NCBI GenBank assembly: GCA_016200265.1
Contig: JACQFE010000013.1
Span: 124,001-188,000, forward strand
Reading direction: 5' to 3'
Source: Planctomycetota bacterium
GTDB taxonomy: Bacteria; Planctomycetota; Phycisphaerae; UBA1845
Length of the DNA stretch: 64,000 nucleotides
A program made the position numbers and the translations under genes. Numbering within the stretch: the stretch's first letter is position 1; each line of letters starts with the position of its first letter. Below are positions 59,544-64,000 of this stretch, one piece after another. Under the pieces are notes generated by a model. That model saw only the letters and a program-made list of their open reading frames with translations. It was not told where the DNA came from and made no database searches.

Positions 59544-62480
59544 CTAGTAGACCAGGATATCCGAAGTCGTGAAGTTCGAGTAGTCCGTCGCGGACATACT
59601 CACCTTCACGATGATTCGGATCACGTCACCGGTTTCGATGACCGTCGTCGTGGTGGCAGTCGAGAGCACTTCGAACACAACCATCTGGCTGTTCGTTGTG
59701 TCATAGTACGATCCGGCATAGGACGTCGCCGCAGTCGTACCGGTCAGTGTCGCTGTGCCGATGGCCGCATTGAACGTCGCCTGATCCGAACCGGCATTGG
59801 CCACACCCGTCGTCAGCTTGACGAACTGCGTCGTGCCGATTGCGGCCGCAGAAGCGTTCTGCGCCACACTGGTCACAACCACCGAGCCGGCCGCGGTCGC
59901 CGCAAGACTGCCCGCCGCACCACCGCCCTGAGCGAGACCCGTCGCGCCACCGGCAGCAAACGTATTGCCGCCGGAGATACCGATCAGATCACTTCCATCA
60001 ACCCAATCCGACACCGTGTCGCTAGCCGAACCAGCCGTCACGCTGTTGTCGAAGTCGAACGTGTCGTTGCCTGCGCCACCAGTCATGGTGTCCGCACCGG
60101 CGCCACCGTTGATGGTGTCGTTGCCGGCGCCGCCGTTGATAGTGTCGCCGCTGGCGCTACCATTCAGGGTATCCGCGCCCGAACCGCCCGTAATGGCGAT
60201 CGCATTCGCGGCAGTACCCGTCACTGTCAGAGCGCCAGTAAAAGTGGACGCATTCAACGAGTTCGCTGTGATCGCACCAGTGAACGTCAGGTTCTGATCA
60301 CCGGTCACATTGATGACACCGGAACCGAGCGGATTATTCACTGCGGTTGTTCCGCTGATGATGTTCGCGCCGGTTGACGAGGCGATATTCAGAGTCTCAT
60401 AGACCGAAGCGTCCAAATTGCCCGTGATCGTGACGTTCTTCATGGTCAACGTCATCGTGTCGGAAGACGTGTTCGGCGAGGCCGCAATCACGAGATTGGC
60501 GCCCGCGCCCGCATCCAATTGCACCGTGCCGCCGGACGCAAGAGTGACCGTGCGGTTCGTACCGTCAACACCGCCGTGCAGAGTCACGGTGGTGGCGCCG
60601 AAGTGCACGCCATTGACGTTGCCGGCGAGCTGGTCGGACACGGTCAGACCCTCGCAGTGTGTGACGTTGGACTGTGCGGCCGATGTGCCCGCCGCCGTCG
60701 CCGTGGTGAGACTGAGAATATCACCCGTGCCGGCACCGCAATCGATCGTATCGGCCGTCGTATAGGCTGCGCCGAAGATGATCGTATCATCCCCTTCGCC
60801 GCCCGTTACGGTGGCCGTGTTCGTACCCATCGTTACTGTCAACTTGCCCGTGAATCCGGTTGCGTTGACCGTGGTGACGGAGTTGTCAAGACCCGAACCA
60901 AGGTTCACGTCTTGAGTTCCGGAGACATCCACTCTGGCGAGCGAAGTGCCCGTACCCTGCTGAAGGTCAGTCAGGACGTTGGCCACGTTGCCTTCGCTGT
61001 CGACCGTCAAGCTTTCATAACCGTTGGTGCCGCTGACCGGTCCGACGGCAAGTGTGCCTGCGGTTGTGGCGTTCAACGTCAACGTCGCCGTGTCAGCATT
61101 TCCAGCCAGCGCCGTGTTGACCACGGTCACGGTGAAGTTCTGAGTGTTGTTGGTCATTCCAAAATCGGTTGGGGCCGTGGTCGCGTTCGACACGGTCAGG
61201 GCGGCCAAGCCGTTATTGGAGTTGAGCGTCGTCACCGCGTTCGCGTTCGCCAGACTGAGCGTGGTCGCGTTCGTGTCAGTGACTTCGAGATTCAGCACTT
61301 CGACGCTGTCCAGAGAGGAAGGCGTCGTGGTGCCGCCGCCCTTGAACTGTGCCGTCAAGGTGTCCGTGCTTGATGAGCCGGTATAGCGGTCGGCGTTATT
61401 GATGGTTTGGAAGAACACGCCGCCGCTGACTTCGAGGCTGCAATCAAAAGTGTCCGTGCCGGTTCCGCCGGTCAGGTTGTCAGTCCCGAGCGTGCAGCGA
61501 GTGGTTGTACCTCCCGGTTCCACGCACGCATTGGTCGTCTCATCACAAGTCGCCGGGGCCGTACACGGATTGCCGGAGTGCGTGCAGCAGCTTGCCGTGG
61601 TATCGCAGCTCTCCGTACCGTTGCAGAACACGCCGTCATCGGCGCAATCGGCGTCTGTGGTGCAAGTCGTGCAAGCGCTGCAAGCGCCAGTCGCTGTGTC
61701 GCACACCTGACCTCCGGTGCAATTGTCTGTGTGCGTGCAGGTTCCGGTGGTCGTGTCGCATCCATCATCCGTGCAGGCCACGCTGTCGTCACAGTTCTTG
61801 TCAGCGTGTGTGCAAGTGCTCGTCGTCGCGTCACATGCGTCCGTCGTGCAGGCGTTGCTGTCGTCGCAATCCGCATCCACGAGGCAATTCGTCTGGCACA
61901 CGCCGTTCACGCAAGTCTCGCCCGTGGCGCATGTCTTTGGCGTGTTCGCACAGGTGTGAGCCGTCGTGTCGCAAGTGTCGTCCGTGCAGGCATCGCCGTC
62001 ATCGCAGCCCGCATCGTCGTTGCAGCAACTGGGCACCGCGGCGTTCGAGCACGTGTGTGTGTTCGCATCGCACGTGTCCGTCGTGCAGGCGTCGGTGTCG
62101 TCGCAATCGGCGTCGGCCGTGCAGCAAGCAGTGATGGCCGTATTGCTGCAAGCACCTGCTGTACAAGCGTCCGTCGTGCAAACGTCGCTGTCGTCGCACT
62201 CTGCGTCAGTCAAGCATTCGAGGCATCCCTTGTTCACGCAGTGCGTCGCGTCGCAGGCTGCAGTGTTCGAGCAAGAGCCTGCGCTGCATGTGTCCGTCGT
62301 ACAGCCGTTGCTATCATCGCAGTCCGCGTTCGTCTGGCATTTTTTGCCCCCGCAGGTTCCGATCTGCGTCAGCCCCAGACAGAGACCCACCATCGTCAAC
62401 ACGCCGAACGCCGTGCCGACGCGGGACGCACGCCGGATCGACCGGACCAGCGTCGTTTCACCATTTCCATGACTTACCAT
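59544..62480 (-). CDS. S-layer-like protein: Cys-rich CTDC repeats plus RTX-type repeats
   Basis: 978 residues from the ATG at 62480, which has GGGAGGT about 9 bases upstream. A signal helix (VGTAFGVLTMVGLCLGLTQ) is followed by about 280 residues of eight to ten Cys-rich units of the pattern DCDDSDACTTDTCD-x-CS/TH, as in the Dictyostelium-type CTDC repeat. Then comes a long Thr/Ala/Gly/Asn-rich beta region (about 300-790) like RsaA-type S-layer proteins, then RTX calcium repeats (GGSGADTLNGSASGDTINGG, GGAGNDTINGGAGADTMTGG), and a final beta domain with DYSNFTTSDILVY. The strong terminator and ribosome-binding site suggest high expression. Likely role: surface layer or large adhesin. No type I secretion genes are nearby. 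Confidence 0.85.
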   Translation of the reverse strand: MVSHGNGETTLVRSIRRASRVGTAFGVLTMVGLCLGLTQIGTCGGKKCQTNADCDDSNGCTTDTCSAGSCSNTAACDATHCVNKGCLECLTDAECDDSDVCTTDACTAGACSNTAITACCTADADCDDTDACTTDTCDANTHTCSNAAVPSCCNDDAGCDDGDACTDDTCDTTAHTCANTPKTCATGETCVNGVCQTNCLVDADCDDSNACTTDACDATTSTCTHADKNCDDSVACTDDGCDTTTGTCTHTDNCTGGQVCDTATGACSACTTCTTDADCADDGVFCNGTESCDTTASCCTHSGNPCTAPATCDETTNACVEPGGTTTRCTLGTDNLTGGTGTDTFDCSLEVSGGVFFQTINNADRYTGSSSTDTLTAQFKGGGTTTPSSLDSVEVLNLEVTDTNATTLSLANANAVTTLNSNNGLAALTVSNATTAPTDFGMTNNTQNFTVTVVNTALAGNADTATLTLNATTAGTLAVGPVSGTNGYESLTVDSEGNVANVLTDLQQGTGTSLARVDVSGTQDVNLGSGLDNSVTTVNATGFTGKLTVTMGTNTATVTGGEGDDTIIFGAAYTTADTIDCGAGTGDILSLTTATAAGTSAAQSNVTHCEGLTVSDQLAGNVNGVHFGATTVTLHGGVDGTNRTVTLASGGTVQLDAGAGANLVIAASPNTSSDTMTLTMKNVTITGNLDASVYETLNIASSTGANIISGTTAVNNPLGSGVINVTGDQNLTFTGAITANSLNASTFTGALTVTGTAANAIAITGGSGADTLNGSASGDTINGGAGNDTINGGAGADTMTGGAGNDTFDFDNSVTAGSASDTVSDWVDGSDLIGISGGNTFAAGGATGLAQGGGAAGSLAATAAGSVVVTSVAQNASAAAIGTTQFVKLTTGVANAGSDQATFNAAIGTATLTGTTAATSYAGSYYDTTNSQMVVFEVLSTATTTTVIETGDVIRIIVKVSMSATDYSNFTTSDILVY

Positions 62481-63375
62481 TTCGTATTGACCTCCCAAGT
62501 AAAAAGGCTGTGGCGTGAACCGAATTCCACGCTGTTTTTCCACCGCTTACCAATGACTAAACCAGCATTAGCCGCGCAATCGACCACCGTCCGCGATGGT
62601 CAGTCAACATTGCTATTGCCTTGCAAGCCCGCCGAGTGCCGAAGGCATTCCGCGCGGGACAATTCCGCAGTTGACGGTTTCAAATCCCTCATCGATTGGA
62701 GGCTCCATCCATTTCCGCAGCGCGCCAGCCACAGGAAACAGGTGCCTCAAACAAAAGTCCACAACATCGGCGCTTCGAGCAAATCTCGAAGCGACATGAA
62801 CCCCTCATTCGACCGACTGCCAGCCGATTCTACGGAAGGCCAGTGGCATGTCAACCAATGAGGTACACAAATACCGTGCCGCTTCGCCGGATCCAGCGTT
62901 TAGAACCCGGTTCATTCCACACGTAGAGGTCGCCACGAATCCAGCCGTCTGTGAGGTAATCGGTCCACCCTGCCGCTCATCTTGAGTGTTTGCCGGAAAT
63001 CCGCAATTCAACAACCGTCAGAAAATGAGCGGTCAAATCAGCTGGACTCTCTTCCACTCAATTCATAACCTTTGGTAAATTATGTAATTTACAATCCGAG
63101 AAAATCATATCGAAATTCAACACACACCTCACATTAACCCATATTCCCAACCAAATGAGAAGGCAAGCAGTTTTTTGATCACGACTCGGGACATTTCCCG
63201 CCGTCGGACGTTGCCAGCGGCTCTATTCAAATCACGGTGCGCAACTTATTCTGATGCGTGATACGCCCTTGAATGAATGAGATATGCATGAATTTGTGTC
63301 TCTGGATGGGAGATTTTGGAGAATAGAGGCCCGCGAGTTCAATTTGACGAAAACAAACGATCCAAGTTACCAAAC
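62481..63375. other. Long intergenic region upstream of the S-layer-like gene
   Basis: About 890 bases that must hold the promoter and 5' leader of the S-layer-like gene. No complete gene is seen. Around 62860-62990 the minus strand reads WTDYLTDGWIRGDLYVWNEP, which is protein-like but is closed by a stop just upstream and has no start; it may be the end of a decayed gene. 63060-63170 is AT-rich. Confidence 0.4.
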
Positions 63376-64000
63376 ATGCGATTCCTGATTGAATTTGACG
63401 GACCGATCGCCAACGTCGCCGAGGCATACTACGCGGCCTATGTTGAAGCGGCGACGCAAGTCGGCTGGTCCAAGTTGGATCAACCGACATTCTGGCGGCT
63501 CATCCGCACGAAAGGCCCAGAAGGCGATCTGCTTCCGCGAGCATCGGACTTCAAGTTGAAAGACTACCGCCAGCGATTCAATGAATTACTCGAAAAACCA
63601 AGCCTATTGCAGCGTTATTCACTCGCTGCGGACAGTTTCACGAGCTTGTCGAAACTGATCCGACACGGGCCATTGGGTGCGATTACTCTTGGCGTAAACG
63701 CGACAGAGCGAGGAAACTTGCTCAAGGGATGGAAACTGGCCTCAATGCTTCCCGAAATTCAATCGCTGGCTGCGGACCCTCGACAAAGGCCGAATGAACT
63801 GAAGGCATGGGCCAAAGGCGATCGCCGCACGATCATCGTAGCAAGCTCAGACGCCATCATTCGTGCGGCCGACTCCGCCGAACTGTTTACCGTGGGACTT
63901 AGCTGTGGTCCGTGCGGCGCCGAACGACTCCACCGCGCCGGGCCTCGAATTGTGATGAAGAATCTTGACGAACTGGCAACTTCGCTCTGCACGGGCGCGG
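63376..64000 (+). CDS. HAD-superfamily protein, 3' end cut by window
   Basis: The frame is open from the ATG at 63376 to the window edge (208 codons). It has the HAD layout: motif I as MRFLIEFDGPIANV, a helical cap (about 15-100), motif II region LGAITLGVNATERG, a Lys-containing region KAWAKGDRRTIIVASSD with motif III, and TVGLSCGPCGAERLHRAGP then NLDEL, as in phosphoglycolate phosphatase-like proteins. In motif I the first Asp of DxDG is replaced by Glu (E-F-D-G), so the nucleophile seems lost; the protein may bind but not hydrolyse phosphate. There is no clear ribosome-binding site. Substrate unknown. Confidence 0.8.
   Translation, partial: MRFLIEFDGPIANVAEAYYAAYVEAATQVGWSKLDQPTFWRLIRTKGPEGDLLPRASDFKLKDYRQRFNELLEKPSLLQRYSLAADSFTSLSKLIRHGPLGAITLGVNATERGNLLKGWKLASMLPEIQSLAADPRQRPNELKAWAKGDRRTIIVASSDAIIRAADSAELFTVGLSCGPCGAERLHRAGPRIVMKNLDELATSLCTGA

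Noticed and set aside
59515..59545. A tRNA T-arm-like sequence (GTTCGAATCCC on the minus strand)
   Set aside because: The bases before it belong to the end of the S-layer-like gene and there is no acceptor stem, anticodon arm or D-arm. No tRNA was found in the window.
59214..62861. Long plus-strand frames opposite the S-layer-like gene
   Set aside because: They mirror the biased, repetitive codons of the real gene and have no ribosome-binding site or domain.

Overview
The window looks like a chromosomal segment of a Planctomycetota bacterium, most likely of the Phycisphaerae or a related lineage. The evidence is indirect: a serine/threonine kinase with a C-terminal membrane anchor, large secreted repeat proteins (HAF, Kelch, RCC1, FG-GAP, PPC-like), single dockerin-like DxDxDGxVxxxDxxxF motifs on secreted proteins, three IPTL-type C-terminal sorting tails, and many dispersed short repeats between genes. 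No 16S or other phylogenetic marker was compared, so the assignment is inference.

Layout. 1-4.9 kb: end of lysS, a GxxExxY gene bounded by 34-bp inverted repeats, a LolC/LolD-type ABC transporter and ilvE. 5.2-7.0 kb: a polytopic membrane protein and a small DUF6812-like protein. 7.0-11.6 kb, leftward: a serine/threonine kinase, a shortened MnmE-like GTPase, type III pantothenate kinase and Obg. 11.8-13.5 kb: a HAF-repeat secreted protein, then a gene-free stretch with three parS (ParB-binding) sequences. 13.6-22.5 kb: PPK2, a DUF4139 protein, a PepSY-type membrane protein, a small Cys-rich secreted protein, a Wzz-type chain-length protein, an IPTL-tailed protein and RNase Y. 23.3-31.9 kb: a DsbD-type reductase, a Kelch protein, a thioredoxin-NHL protein flanked by 57-bp inverted repeats, and a frameshifted RCC1-repeat protein. 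32-40.3 kb: UbiD, two small heat-shock proteins behind a sigma-54 promoter, a large lipoprotein, and a leftward set of rnpA, endonuclease V and an alkaline-phosphatase-like protein.

40.5-52.1 kb: a 1,325-residue secreted protein of alternating PPC-like repeats, a GT4 glycosyltransferase with a DUF2934 tail, ribE-pdxA, a C-terminal processing protease, a YkgJ-type cysteine-cluster protein, an FG-GAP protein with an IPTL-like tail and a small lipoprotein. 52.3-58.4 kb is mostly housekeeping: thiO, prfA, rpmE, thiL, tsaE, rph and a SPOR-like lipoprotein. 58.4-64 kb: a YfcE-type phosphoesterase, a small conserved protein, a large S-layer-like protein joining Cys-rich CTDC repeats to RTX-type repeats, and the start of a HAD-family protein cut by the window end.

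Two themes connect the parts. One is the cell envelope: lipoprotein release, disulfide reduction for Cys-rich exported proteins, polysaccharide chain-length control, a glycosyltransferase, and many exported repeat proteins. The other is dispersed repeats that sit between genes and in several places run into coding frames (GxxExxY, ubiD, the phosphatase, the SPOR-like lipoprotein). The parS cluster together with mnmE and rnpA suggests, but does not prove, that the segment lies near the replication origin.
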